Source: Sarcophilus harrisii (taxonomy: Eukaryota > Chordata > Mammalia > Dasyuromorphia > Dasyuridae). From it: DNA of 64,000 bases. The number at the start of each line of letters is the position of its first letter. Positions within the stretch are counted from its first letter, which is position 1. The stretch lies in the NCBI RefSeq assembly GCF_902635505.1, contig NC_045429.1:163454997-163518996 (forward strand). Reading direction: 5' to 3'. The notes below the pieces were generated by a model. That model saw only the letters and a program-made list of their open reading frames with translations, did not search any database and had not been told where the DNA came from. This document shows positions 49,050 through 61,430 of this stretch, one piece after another. The translations under genes were made by a program, and so were the position numbers.

Positions 49050-49385
49050 GAATTATTTAAATAGTTTTTTATTTGTCCAAATACATGCAAATATAGTTTT
49101 TAACATTCAGCTTTGCTGTATCTTGTGTTTCAAATTTTTCTCCTTTCCTCCATCCTCCTCTCTTCAATAGACAGTAAGCAATCCAATACAGTGCAATTTT
49201 TTGAAACACATTTCCATGTTCATCATGCTACACAGAAAAGGTGAAAGAAAAAATAAACACCAGAGGAAAAAAACCCAAGCAAATAAACAACAACAATAAC
49301 ACAAAAGTGAAATTTCTATGTTCTGATCCTATTTCCATAGTTCTCTCTCTGGATGTGAATGGCTTTTTCCATCACTAGTCTATTA
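49050..49385 (-). mobile_element. 5'-truncated L1 3' end, older subfamily
   Basis: TTTTTTATTTGTCCAAATAC, TTTTAACATTCAGC, CCATGTTCATCATGCTACAC and GTTCTCTCTCTGGATGTGAA on the reverse strand. It is more diverged from the 1448-3662 type than the other copies. Confidence 0.7.
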
Positions 49386-49914
49386 AAATTGTATGGCTTT
49401 CTTAGATTATTAAATTCATATTAATGGAATGAGCAAATAGTTGCAAAAGGAAATTATTGTTATTTGCAATAATTGCTAATTAGGTAATATTATTAGTGTT
49501 ATGTAAGTATATTATTGATTACGAGGCAATTAGATGGTGTATTAGATATATACTGTTGGCCTAGAGTGAGGAAAACTTGGGGAAATCTTTCTGCCTTACT
49601 TTCTTTAATTGGCAAATGGGGATAATAATAATAAGGTTGGCATAAGGAATATTGAGATTATATTTGTAAAGTTAATGGAATGAAAGAAGTGAGAGAGACC
49701 TAGTAACATAATGAGTTGTTTAGAGCTGACACAAGTAAACATTGTTACTTTGCAACATCTGTCAGCAATTTTTTAATATTAAAGCCAGAGAGACATAAAA
49801 CTGCCAATACTCTATAAAGCAATATGACCTGATCTACTAGAAAGAATGACTCTTTTTTATCTTCTCTAAAAGGTGGTGATAATTAGTTACATATAGCATA
49901 AGTCATTTTGTAAT

Positions 49915-50045
49915 TCTTAATCAATGAAAATTTAATTTAAAATTTAAAAAATTCAAATTTAAAATTTAAATTAAAAAATTAGACTTAATAGTCTATTTAA
50001 AATTTAAAAAGAATATTTAAAATTTTAAATTTAAATTAAAATATA
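49915..50045. repeat. AT-rich, self-complementary low-complexity tract
   Basis: Interleaved TTTAAATT/AATTTAAA motifs with local palindromes such as AGACTTAATAGTCT. It could form hairpins. 49390-49910 contains only a SINE-like scrap around 49530-49690. Confidence 0.8.
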
Positions 50046-50129
50046 TTGCTGATACGATACTGTAAACAATAGTCTTTTGCTTATGTTCATTTCACTTTTC
50101 ACTATTTCATGCAATTCTTTCCATGCTTT

Positions 50130-51010
50130 TTTCTTTTTTTAATTATAACTTTTTATTTTCAAAATACATATGAAGATAATTTTCAGCATTCACTCTTGCA
50201 CAACCTTGTATTCCAAATTTTTTCCATCCTTTCCTCCACTCACTCCTCTAGACAGAAAGAAATCCAATATATGTTAAACATGCTCAATTCTTCTATATGT
50301 ATTTCCACATTTATCATGCTGTACAAGAAAAATCAGATAAAAAAGGGAAAAATTATATAAAAAAAAAGCAAGCAATCCATGTTCTTTTTAAAAATCACTG
50401 AGCTCATTATTATTATTATCTTTTGCTGAGGGTCACATGTCCAGGAAGTGTTAAGCATCTGAAGCTAGATTTGAACTTAGGTCCTCCTGATTTCAGGGCT
50501 GGCGCTCTATCCAACACACCAACTAATGCCCCAAACTCATTATTATTTTCAAACTCATTACAATTATATACCACAACTTCTTCAGCCATTCCCCATCTAA
50601 GGGGCAGACTTGAAATTTCTAGTTGTTTGCTACCACAAAAGAATTGCTATAAACATTCTGGAACACATTTTTTTCCCTTTTTTCCTAATCGTCTTTGGAC
50701 ATAAACTAGGTAGTGGTTTTGCTGGATCTGAGGATATAAGTAGTTTAATAACCCTTTGGTTATAATTCCACATTGCACTCCAAGATGATTGGATAAATTC
50801 ACAATTCTACCAACAATGAACTAGTGTCTCTATTGTTCAACCGTCCCTCCAACATTTATCACTTTCCTTTTCTATCATTTTGGCCAATCTGATACATGTA
50901 AAATGATATTTAAAGGTTTTTTATGTACATTGCTCTAATCAATAATGCTTTAGAACAATTTTTCATATGAATACAAGTTATTTTGATTTCTTCATCAGAA
51001 AACATCCTGT
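50130..51010 (-). mobile_element. L1 3' end split by a SINE
   Basis: Reverse-strand L1 3' UTR at 50130-50400 (AATACATATGAAGATAATTT, GCACAACCTTGTATTCC). ORF2 C-terminal DNA resumes at 50535 (AACTTCTTCAGCCATTCCCC, CCATTGCTATAAACATT-type runs, TTTTGGCCAATCTGATAC). A SINE in reverse lies at about 50415-50530 (GTGTTAAGCATCTGAAGC, GTCCTCCTGATTTCAGGGC). 51010-51270 has nothing else recognised. Confidence 0.75.
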
Positions 51011-51274
51011 TCATTATTGCTGATATGTTCAGTGTATTTTGTGCCTATAACATTTGAAATTAAAATTTTTATACCATTTAAAAAAATCACCCTCTTCTCT
51101 CTTCTCGCCTCTCAAAAAACCATCTCATGTAACAAATGATATTGTAAAGACCAAAAGAGTTAAAAAATAGAACAGATCATTTCATCAAAAAACTTTGAAA
51201 ATATATTCACTTATCACATTTGGATCTACCATCTCTGTAAAAGGGTAGAAGTATCTTCACATAGCTCTTCTTTC

Positions 51275-51510
51275 AAGACATTCTTGTTGTTATTGTTATT
51301 GCGTCATGCCCATTTGGATCTTCTTGGCAAAGATTGTAGAATGATTTGCAATTTCCTTCTCCAAATAATTTTATAGAAGAGGACAATGAGCTAAACATAA
51401 CTAAGGAACTTGCTCAGGGTCATACAGCTAATAAGTGTCTGAGGCTCAGATTTGAGCTCAGATCTTCCAGATACTAGGAGTGTCACTGCCAACTGTGCCA
51501 CTGTGCCAAT
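51275..51510 (-). repeat. tRNA-derived SINE, long-tail type
   Basis: TTGGATCTTCTTGGCAAAGA, GCAATTTCCTTCTCC, TGCTCAGGGTCATACAGC and GTGTCTGAGGCTCAGATTTG in reverse order. 51515-52985 contains no gene or repeat I can name. Confidence 0.8.
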
Positions 51511-52988
51511 ATTTAAGAACTAAATATTGAAGACTATTAAAAGGAGAGAATCTCAAATGGTTTGAGAAAATTAAAATATCATTAATAATTGACCCATATG
51601 GAAATATCTCTATAATATTCTCATGAAAATGAGCTATACTCATCAAAGGCATTCTTAATGAAGGCATGACAGGGGGAAAGTTAAGTTTTTGCAAATGATA
51701 TTTTCTCACACATCACCTCTTTATGGATAACCCTGAAAAGATTCTGAGAATCTAAGAACTCACTGTATTTACTGTGATCTTTTTCCTTCTACCTGCCCAA
51801 GCTAAAGTTGAGAGTAAGTTCTGTCCATGTTTGTGGCCTTCATAGGATCCAGTAAGACACTGGCAGCCAAACTGGTTCCCAGTTTCCTGCATAGTTACTT
51901 TGATAATCACTAGGCATTGAGTTGACTTTATTCCTCTTTGCAGTTTCCAAAGCTTTAAGAAGTGTGTAACCTCACTGTTTTGTCTGTCTCAGCAGTAATC
52001 CATAAAATAAGTTCTATACCCACATTCAGTTCTATCAGGCCACAGCTAGAATCTCACTTAAGGTGTTTGTTTGTTTTGCCTGACATTGACTTATGATGTC
52101 CCTGTTCAAAACTTGGCTGCTTTTTGGTACATTTGTCAGAGTTCATGCTGGCTCTCCTTACTCTCCTAATCTATCCTAGTTTCTTACCTAGTTGCCAGAA
52201 CTATCATTTTTATTGCTTCTATGATTACCTAAAGCTGATGGCTTCCCTCATTTCTATTCCCTTATCCCACATTCACTCCCAATTCTCTCAGTCTTCGTGG
52301 TTTCTTGTTATACAGTTCTAGATTGGATAGAGGATCTTTGCTTTATTTTTCCACTTTTTAGTCATAGACCTTTTAGATATTCTTTTCAGAAACTTGTCAG
52401 GTTTTCCATTGGAGATTTGGACTTCTCTATGATCTTTCATCTCCCCATCTTAATTAATATTCTACTGTTGAAATTTAAAAGCTGTTGATGTGTTTGTTTG
52501 TTTGACTTTTATACCCTAGACCTAATGTACCTTTCAATTCTTTTTCTACATTCTTGCCACATCTTATGATCTGCCAAAGTGTCCTCCTTGTCCTTTCTTA
52601 TACATAATAAACTGTTTCTCATTTCTGTACTCTTGAACTGACTGGACACCATCATATTCTGTAGTGTCATCCTTTCTTATCTCCATCTCATTGAATTCTA
52701 TATGTTCTTTAATACTAAACAAAAATCTTATTTCTTATTTTTCATTTTCACTTTTCCTCTCCTTCTCTAAACTCACTTGTACATATTAAATATATTTTAT
52801 TATATATTAAATATAATGTGTAGAATATATAACATCTATAAAATATTATAAACAATCTATTGTCTCCACAGATGGAATGAGTGCTACTGGAAAGCAAGGA
52901 CTACTTTTCACATCTCCAACAACTAGCACTACGCATTGTCTCTGTGACATTGACAGTACTACTTAGTTTTTTTTTTTTTAATAGATCT

Positions 52989-53190
52989 CTTTCCTTTTTA
53001 TATGACCTTCACACAAATACATGTATATGTCTCCATAGCCATATGGAAATATAGACATATGTATATATGTATATATATATTTATGTATGTTTCTTTCCTT
53101 TTTATATGACCTTCACACAAATACATGTATATGTCTCCATAGCCATATGGAAATATAGACATATGTATATATATATTTATGTATGTTTTC
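52989..53190. repeat. Tandem duplication, 104-bp unit x2
   Basis: The unit starting TTCCTTTTTATATGACC at 52991 recurs at 53095, nearly identical throughout (ACATGTATATGTCTCC, GCCATATGGAAATATAGAC) and ending in TATGTATG. Almost no divergence, so it is recent. Confidence 0.9.
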
Positions 53191-53199
53191 ATATATGTA

Positions 53200-54360
53200 T
53201 GTTGTGCTTCCTTTTTGAAGAGGACCAAAATGTATTAGAGTCAAGTTACATTATATCCAAATGTGACTGATCAGTTCAAAATGCTGTTGTACTATAAGTT
53301 GTGCATAGATAGTCCATGTTCATATTTGGGACAGATTCTCTAAATTTGTACATCTTGTTTTTTTTTTTTTTGAACTACTTCTATTTGTTTGCTCATGGTG
53401 CACAGTACCTTTTCTGATGAGTGTACGCAGGGCTCAGTGATCCTATGTCAGTGTCTCTCATTACTTTGAGAGTGTCCTTATATTGCTTTTTCTGATCATC
53501 ATGTGAATATTAGTGTGTGTGTTCTCCATAAAAGAGAATATTATGGGCATATATTTGGCAATCAAACAATGTGTCTATCCCAATAGGGTTGTAATCTCTG
53601 CAATAGTTTGAATGCTTGGCAGTTTAGTTCAAGAAAGGACCTCACTGACTAGTGTCTTATCCTGCCAGATGATCTTCAGAATTTTCCTAAGACAATTCAA
53701 ATGGAAGCAATTCAACTTCCCAGCATGGTGCTCATATACACTCTAGGTTCCACAGAAAAACAACAATGAAGTCAGTAAAGTGAATCTATAGATCTTCATT
53801 TGGGAGTCAGCCCAATACTTTTTTTCCTTTGGAACCTTCCAGACACTTGGCTAGCTCTGGCAATGCATGTAATAAGTTGATTATCAATGCACACATCCCT
53901 ATAAAGTATACTGCCAAGCTAAGTAAACTTATTCACAGCATTCAAAATCTCTCCACTTGCTGAAACCAATGATTCCACATATGGATAGTGTGGTGCTAGC
54001 TCATGGAGCATCTTTATTTTCTTGGAATTAATTTTAAGATCAAACTTAGCATGAAAAGCAAAGATTGAATAATACTTTGTTACATCTCAGATTCAGGGAC
54101 TGCACTGACTAAATAATCATCTGCAAAAAAAAAAAAAAAAAATCATGCATCAAGACTCCCTACACTCTAGTCTTTGCTTGTAGACTTTTCAAGTTGAATT
54201 TACCATCAGTGTGGTATCTGACCTTGATGTCACAGGTTCAGTGAAGGTGCTAGACTAGATAAGTGAAAACATCATGCTAAAAAGCAATGGAGCAAGCATA
54301 CACTCTTGTTTCACTCCATTAGTGACTGGGAAACCATGATAGCATTGTCCATTATATGTA
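53200..54360 (-). mobile_element. Non-L1 LINE (RTE-like), RT C-terminal half and 3' end
   Basis: On the reverse strand: VTNGVKQECMLAPLLFSMMF at 54280-54340 (RT motif before the catalytic Asp pair), DIKVRYHTDGKFNLKSLQ at about 54165-54225, then a piece with KFDLKINSKKIKMLHELAP, a region ending LITCIARASQVSGRF (53840-53900), and LNCFHLNCLRKILKIIWQDK (about 53660-53725). This layout is known from a widespread non-LTR family, but I cannot assign it firmly. Stops and frameshifts are frequent, and an A-run at 54125 interrupts the piece after the SLQAKTR-like segment. The 3' end merges with the dispersed repeat seen at 24000 and 28560. Confidence 0.7.
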
Positions 54361-54364
54361 TGTA

Positions 54365-54900
54365 TATGTGTATGGAGGTATATGTGTATTAATATTATAT
54401 TAATAGCTAATGATTATTGCATATACTAATTTTACTGAGATCTTAGAATTTAGAAAATTGGGGAATAAAAAGAACTGGAATTCTATGATACAACTTTTGG
54501 GTGAAATAAAGTAAAGTTATTTGAAGGGTGGATATATAAGACCATCATACAGAACTGTGAAGAACCCTAGATATGGATAAGGCATGAATAATTCCCCATG
54601 AAGACAGGATGTTGATCCAATAAATATTTCTAAATAACTATATAAATTTAACCAAATAACCTGATTACTTTTATCTTTAAAATTGCAGGATTGAAGTATA
54701 TGGTCCTTGATCTTCAAAGTAGTAGGGTAAAGCACTTTTTACATGAAGAAATTATTTTTTATGTGCTGGAAATGAAAGATTACTGAGCTTAGAGGCTATC
54801 TCTACAGAATTTCCTTAGCTATAAAATTAGGGTATTGGACCAAGAGCTCATTAAGATCCCTCAATTTCTAAATACTATAAATGTTTGTTCCCATTTATCT
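54365..54900. other. No gene recognised
   Basis: AT-rich sequence between the LINE and the start of matching to unit D. Nothing named. Confidence 0.4.
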
Positions 54901-56949
54901 AAGTGAACCTTCTAAGTCCAAAGCTACCAAATGACATCATTATGCATTGTAAAAAGGCAAAAAGGAACAAGGGCTACAAAATAATTTTCTATTCATTCTT
55001 ATACAATAATCAAACTAAATAGGCATAGAATCTAATATAATTTATTTTTGGTATGATTGATCTACCCAGCATGTTTAATATAAACATTTGCAGTTGACAA
55101 TCAAAAGGAATTTCCATTCTGACATTCTCTCTTCCTATTCAGTCATTCATTTATAAAAAATTTATTTATGCCATGAGTCTTTGTGCCACAGTCATTTTCA
55201 GATAAACCCACTCCTCTTCCCCCCCAATTACACATTTGAACTATCCCTTTTAACAAAAATCAGTTAAGTAAAAGCACAACTAATACAATAACTACTTCAT
55301 TTAATATATATGACATTCCTACAGAGAGAGGCAGAACTTCAGAACAGTTATTGGCTTTTTACTTATTCAGAGTTCAGTTTCACTTTAATAATATTTTCTA
55401 TTATATTAAATATTACAAAATTATTCTTCTGGGTTTATCAAGTCTTATGATCACATCTTCAGAGGCTCTATTTTGTCTCATAGACAAAATACAAACTCCT
55501 TTGTGATAGCTGAAGAAATCCAAGAGGGGGAAGGACTCAGAAGGAGCACAGTGATTTTTTTTGGTCCCCAAAATAAACACTTTTTTTATGGAAAAAAAGT
55601 ATAAACCACACCCTTTATCTCCAATAAAAATGCCAAAGACCCCTCTGCATCAGTGTTATCAGCAAGTGAATCAGTCCAATAGAGTAGAATGTAATGAGTT
55701 TAGATGGAAGCTTTAGAAACTGAAATTTTAAAAATCTGATCCTACTCTCCAAATATTGGTGCCATTAGATAGCTAAGTGACACAATGTATAGAATTTTGG
55801 ATATAGAGCTTAAAAGAGTTGAGTTAAAATACTCCCTTTGACATTTATTAGACTTTAAACAACTCACTTAATGTCTCCAATTTTGTTTTCTGATGTAAAT
55901 GAGGGGTTTAAATTTGATAACCTTTAAATCTATGGTCCTCATATTTCATTTTAATATCTTTGCTTTACTTTCCTTCTTTGGGGAAAGGACTATCTTTGTA
56001 GTAGATGGGGTTTTCTATCAAAAATGGGGATTGTCTCTGGTTTCTCAATAGAAGCTAAAGACTATAGGGAATGACACCTCACAGATAGGTTCTTTGTCCA
56101 CTCTAATAGCCTTGAACTAGATTATCTCCTTTAAGGCAAATAAATGCCATTCAGAAATGTGATAAATCTAAGGTGTTGTGAAAAATCAAAGGTAAATCCT
56201 TCTCTACCCACTGTATATTCCAAATGGAGTAGACAACCAGCCCATATCCCTTTTATGTGAACAAAAAGTACAAAGAAGACTGGAGGCATCCTCTGACCAC
56301 TTATCAACCTGTGCCCAAATGTTGAACCAAAAATGATGAGAAACCTTCCAATTTCCCCTGAACCATACAAAAGCCCCTCTACTGAAAAAAAAAAAAACCC
56401 AAACCAAAGTGGTTTAGTGGAAGCCCAAGCCTGTAAGCTATAGGATCTGGTTCCCATGAAGGGGATCCAAGATTGATATGAGGCAAATAATCAAGTTATA
56501 AGGAAGACATAGTTTTTCTAACATTTTAATACTCAATTCACAAATCACAACACAAAGAGAATTACGTTTTCTAACAAGTCTGTTCTGCATTGAAATACAC
56601 AAAAATTATTAATACTTTTCTGCATTTTTCATATACACATCTTATTTAGTTGGTAAAGTTTTAAAATAAATACATCCACAATCTCTTTTTTAAATTTACT
56701 GTATTTGTAACTTAAAGAAAAAAGAAATTACACTTCATGGAATTCATGACTATACAGGAAATAGTAACAAAAAGTTGTTGTCTATTCTTGAAGAAGACTA
56801 TGATATCAGGGAGGAGATGCAATGACATGTAAGTGAATGAGATTTGAAAAAATCCCCTTTGTGTCACCATTTGATAGCAGGTGGTGGAAAAGAGCATTAT
56901 ATATACATATATAGATATACACATGTATACATTGTATTTATTATATAAA

Positions 56950-56950
56950 T

Positions 56951-56987
<37 letters not shown>

Positions 56988-56988
56988 G
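56950..56988. repeat. (TA)n microsatellite
   Basis: A pure TA run within unit C, next to an RTE-type dispersed repeat scrap at 56780-56880 (AAGAAGACTATGATATCAGG). Confidence 0.9.
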
Positions 56989-57394
56989 CATGCATTGTAC
57001 CTCTCTCCTCCTCTACTTTTAAAGTCCTTGAATTTGATATTTGACACATTTTGACCAAAAAAAATTCTACAGGTAAGCTTCTATGCTCAGCATGGGGAGA
57101 AACAGAACTAGCAGTAGCAGTTACTGGTGGGAACACAGATGGAGACAGCAGTAAGGACCAAGAACTGCTATATGAGCAGAGGACTCTGGACTATTGGTTC
57201 TACCTCCATATTCAGATCCACCCATTCTCCATCCTCAAGACAAGAAAGGAGGAGTGAGGCTGACTTGTTTCTTCAAAGCTTGAAGCTTTTGGGGAATTGA
57301 GTGGGGAGAGATAGTTAAATTGCCTTTGTACCAATTTCAGGATAGATAAAAAGAGAAAGAAACACAAAGAAAAAGAGTAATTATAAGCTAAAAT

Positions 57395-57595
57395 GGGAGT
57401 ACAGGGTGCCTGAATCAGGAATCTGACCTGACATTTAATTAGTTGTGTGACATTGGGCAAATCACTTCACCCTGTTTGCCTTAATGCCTCCTGTGTAAAA
57501 TGAACCGGAGAAGAAAATGGCCAACCACTCCAGCATCATTGTCAAGAAAACCTTAAATGAATCAAGAAGAGTTGGACACAACTGAACAATAACAT
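57395..57595 (+). repeat. tRNA-derived SINE, long-tail type
   Basis: GACATTGGGCAAATCACTTC, ACCCTGTTTGCCTTAATG, AACCGGAGAAGAAAATGGCC and AACCACTCCAGCATC. A second MIR-tailed SINE remnant lies at about 57780-57985 (AACTCACTTCACCTCTGTC, TTTGTAAAGCACTTACCAC). Confidence 0.8.
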
Positions 57596-58704
57596 AAACC
57601 CATGCTATCCTTATTAATTTTATGACTTTTTTAGATTATTAAAGTAGGTTCTAATATTAATTAAGTGAGCACATAGTTGTAAAAGCAAATTAGATTCTGC
57701 TGTTACCTGCTTGTTTGGTAATGCTATATTAATGAATAATATTGTTGCTACTGAGGCATCAATTTAGTGAAATGAATATAATTAGGGGTCTTAAATTAGA
57801 GTGACTTAGTCTAGCCTCAATTACTTTTAATCCTGGACAACTCACTTCACCTCTGTCTCAGATCTGTCAATTGTAAAATGGGGATATAATTGTGAAATAC
57901 ATATAAGAAAACATTTGTAAAGCACTTACCACAGTGCCTGGTTCATAGACTATATAAATGCTTATGATTATTATTAATGAAGGAGTGGCATAAGAAACAA
58001 TAATAAAATGTACTTTCAATCCACAAAACACCTTTATAGGGCTAAGTTAAATTTAGGTAGTTCTCTCATTGACTAGAATATAAAGAAAGCCAAGGACTTT
58101 AGGGGCAGAAAACCATTGTGATTAAATGAGCTCCTTCTACAGAGAGACAGCTTCATTAGTTGGAAGTGGAACTGACCTCTCATTTCACTTTTTTTTTTAA
58201 AGAAAGAAAAAACAAAATTATGTAATTTAGAATAGAGCTGAAACATCTCGAGGCTATTGATTCAAAAAAATTAAATTGTTACCTACACAGTAGAAAATTA
58301 TCCAGATTTTTTATGTACAATTTAAAAAAAAAAACTTTTAAAAGGAAGAAAAGATATCAGAGATGTTCTTGCAAGGAAGCAGAATAGGCAAAATAGGTAC
58401 CTTATCTACTACATTAAAACATTAATGGAGGGAAAAGATTAGACAAAATTATACAATATTAATTAGAGAAGAATTGGTCCAAGAGAAGAAGTATGAACAA
58501 ATATACAGGCCAAATAAAACAGGAACAGAAGTGCAACCTTTAAATCATGTGGTAAACACTGTTAACATGTAATTTGGCATGCTAAATAAATTTTATTAAC
58601 CATGAACCTTGAAAGGAGGATTTAGACTATGTGAAGAAAGCATAGTTTCCTCTCATAATAATTTACCTGATCCATTGTTGACTTTGTTTCATATTTTTAC
58701 TTCT

Positions 58705-59757
58705 TCAATCTAAAAGCTTTTTTTCAGAAAACAAATCTATTGTTGAAGAGTGGCCTCTGAAGACTTTCCCAGTGATAATAAATTTAATTGCTCTTCGAAA
58801 CCAAGGGTAAAAGAAAGCATAAATCAGAGGATTCATGGCTGAGTTATAATAGGTAAGCCAAATGAAAATCTCATAAATATAAGTTGGGGTGATGAACCCA
58901 AGGTAAGCATCAACTAGTGTCTCAATGAAATAAGGGAACCATGAAATCACAAATGCAATCACAGCAATACCCAGAGTTTTTGCTGCTTTTCTCTCCCTCT
59001 TGGACACTCTGGCTTTGTAACTCTCTGAGGATGATTCAGTTTGGTTGCTCATACTTTCAATCTTTCTAGCCTGTTGTTTAGCTACTAGAAAAATCTTACA
59101 ATAAAGAATGACCATAACCAGAGTGGGAATAAAGAACAATAGAAAATCTACCAGTACCCAGTTTTGATTCATTGCAATTTGACAACCTCCCACACAGGTA
59201 AGAGCACTTACTAATTCTTCCAGTCCATCATCATTAGCACCTGTGTAAAAAAGTGAAAAACTGTATGTAGTGGCAAGGAACCAGGACAACAAGATGCATA
59301 TTCCTGAAACTGACAGAGTGAATTTGGTTGGATAAACAAGAGGGTCAGTAACAGCAATGTATCTATCAATGGAGATGAAGCACAAGTGAAAAATAGATGA
59401 ATAACAAAATGATCCATCAAAAGATGAGTGAAATTTACAATAACTCTCCCCAAAGTACCAACAACTCTCCACCAACCTCACCATACTGAAGGGCATCACA
59501 GTGACTCCCACCAAAAAATCAGCACAAGACAAGGAGGCAATGAGAAAATTGGCTGGAGAGTGCAGCTGTTTGAAGTGAAGGATTGAAATCATGACCAGAA
59601 GGTTTCCAAAGACAGCCAGCACAATTCCAAAACCAAATACCAGGTAGAGGAAGACTCGGGGTCCAAGGGAGTAGGAAGTTTTAATGCAGGACCCATTGAT
59701 GTTCTCATAGCATAGCTCTATAGCTACAAGCTGGTTCCCATTGCTACTATTTATCAT
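58705..59757 (-). CDS. Intact trace amine-associated receptor, TAAR6/8/9 clade (gene 3)
   Basis: A 350-residue single-exon TAAR. Sequons lie at N3 (NSS) and N21 (NGS). Key positions: C24; C107 (3.25); D3.32 (D114) in [18 protein letters not shown]2 TCVGGCQ; D5.43 (D204) in [16 protein letters not shown] in TM6; and [16 protein letters not shown] in TM7. The tail FSEKKLLD runs past the FSEKN end of genes 1 and 2 because the stop codon is displaced. SLSCADFL replaces SLACADFL in TM2, and TM6-TM7 ([10 protein letters not shown]) differs from gene 1 ([10 protein letters not shown]). ICL3 ([18 protein letters not shown]) is the same as in gene 1, and the DNA there is almost identical, suggesting gene conversion. 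The frame is intact with the usual A at -3. The long non-coding flanks on both sides match units A and D. Confidence 0.96.
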   Translation of the reverse strand: MINSSNGNQLVAIELCYENINGSCIKTSYSLGPRVFLYLVFGFGIVLAVFGNLLVMISILHFKQLHSPANFLIASLSCADFLVGVTVMPFSMVRLVESCWYFGESYCKFHSSFDGSFCYSSIFHLCFISIDRYIAVTDPLVYPTKFTLSVSGICILLSWFLATTYSFSLFYTGANDDGLEELVSALTCVGGCQIAMNQNWVLVDFLLFFIPTLVMVILYCKIFLVAKQQARKIESMSNQTESSSESYKARVSKRERKAAKTLGIAVIAFVISWFPYFIETLVDAYLGFITPTYIYEIFIWLTYYNSAMNPLIYAFFYPWFRRAIKFIITGKVFRGHSSTIDLFSEKKLLD

Positions 59758-61354
59758 TCTTCTTTCTCAACTTATAAACTTCTTTTTTGTCTTTGCATTC
59801 ACAAAAAAGTTATCATTAACATTTCCAATATTCCTGGGGGAAAAAATAAGGTAACTGCATGTCTGTACAAAGTCAAATACTATGCTTTATGAATCCATTT
59901 CACTGAGATAATATTTCAAAAGCTCTTAACACTTTGCCAGGCACAGTAAACACTATAAATGCTTAATCTCTTCCCCGTTTCCTACAAACTATGAAGCCCC
60001 TATCCTGTATATTCAGTATAATACTCAGTAAAACTGATTCCTCTAATCTAAAAACCATTAAAGCTTTAGCAAAGTCTACTAAAGATCTGCACCAAGACAG
60101 TCAATGTGTATGTGCCTGCTAACATTTCCCTCTAATCCTCTCATTCTGCACTTCTGATAAGGTTCTCTGTAAAGTTAAGTGAGATACTAAAGGATTCCTC
60201 AGTTCAAGGATCACCTTTTATTTGCCCTACTTCATGTTGTCAACTCTGAGTTAATGCCCAAAGTACTTCAACCTTTTGAGACCTCAGCCAGAGAAGTGCC
60301 AGAAAACTCCTAAGATACAATCCCTACAGGGTTATGTGTGAACTTAGAGAAGAAACTTTTTTCCAACAACCATTAGTAAAGAATTTCTTCTGTCATGCTA
60401 CTATGTACTTTCTAGGAATACAAATAATCCATTTTATTTTGTAAGATTTGCACATTTAGGTTTGTTGGGATTTTTTGGTGATTATTTTATGGATTTTGTT
60501 TTTGATGATTGAATTCATGGAGAATGTATTGCCATCTCGTATGTATGCATGCATGCATCTATCTATCTATATGTGTGTGTGTATATATATATACTCATAT
60601 ATAAGATGCAGTTATATATGTACTTTTATACACACACAAGTAGCTATGTATGTTTGCATATGTTTGTAAGTGTGGTTATACCCTCTACATTTATATAAAA
60701 GCATACCTATATGTGAAAATATATGTGTATACACACACATATGTACTTATATTTTAAAAGTTTCTCCTAATCATTAAACAGTAATCTTTACTTAGGTATT
60801 GATTTCCCATGTTAGAGTTTAACTCGTCAATAGCATTTTAGATATTTTTCCATTGTTAGCTGATCCCCAAATCACAAGCATATCAGTAATTGTTTCTTCT
60901 ATTCTTCAAGTCTTTTCAGCTTTGACCTGCCTGAATATACTTGAATTCATTTTCAGAATTTTAGAAAACCCTTGATCATTTCCTTGTTAAATTAAGGCAT
61001 CAGATAAGGATTGTATTGGAACTCTGAATACATATTATACTTAGATATATCATATATATATATATATATGTGTGTATGTATTTGTATATAAAGATACATA
61101 CATATAGGCATATATTTCATCAATGTGAGAAATCTCCAATATAGACATAACTTTCTACAAAGCAAATTGGCAACTACCATATAATTTACAATCCTATAGA
61201 ATTCTGGGAGAGGGGTAAGGGAAGGAGAAGGGGGAAAAGAGGGATAAGGTTTTTGAGAGGCTAAAAAACTTTCTCAGAAACCAGCATGCATCAGAACTCA
61301 GGTCTTCATAATTATAAAGGAAGTTCTTCTTTTATTCGATGCTGCTTCTAAATA

Positions 61355-61430
61355 TAGAGAGCATCACAAAAGTAGTAGTCCAGTTTTAAACTTTATTAAG
61401 TACACTAAGACTTTAGTAGCTTAAGATTAG
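61355..61430. mobile_element. Mariner-like DNA transposon remnant, unit C copy
   Basis: ATCACAAAAGTAGTAGTCCA, TTTTAAACTTTATTAAG, then ACTTTAGTAGCTTAAG. It is equivalent to the copies in units A and B. TA/TG microsatellites lie around it (61040-61070, 61505-61580). Confidence 0.4.

Noticed and set aside
56131-56457. 108-residue open frame with hydrophobic stretches
   Set aside because: The matching segment in unit A (23200-23560) does not keep the frame, and there is no family resemblance.
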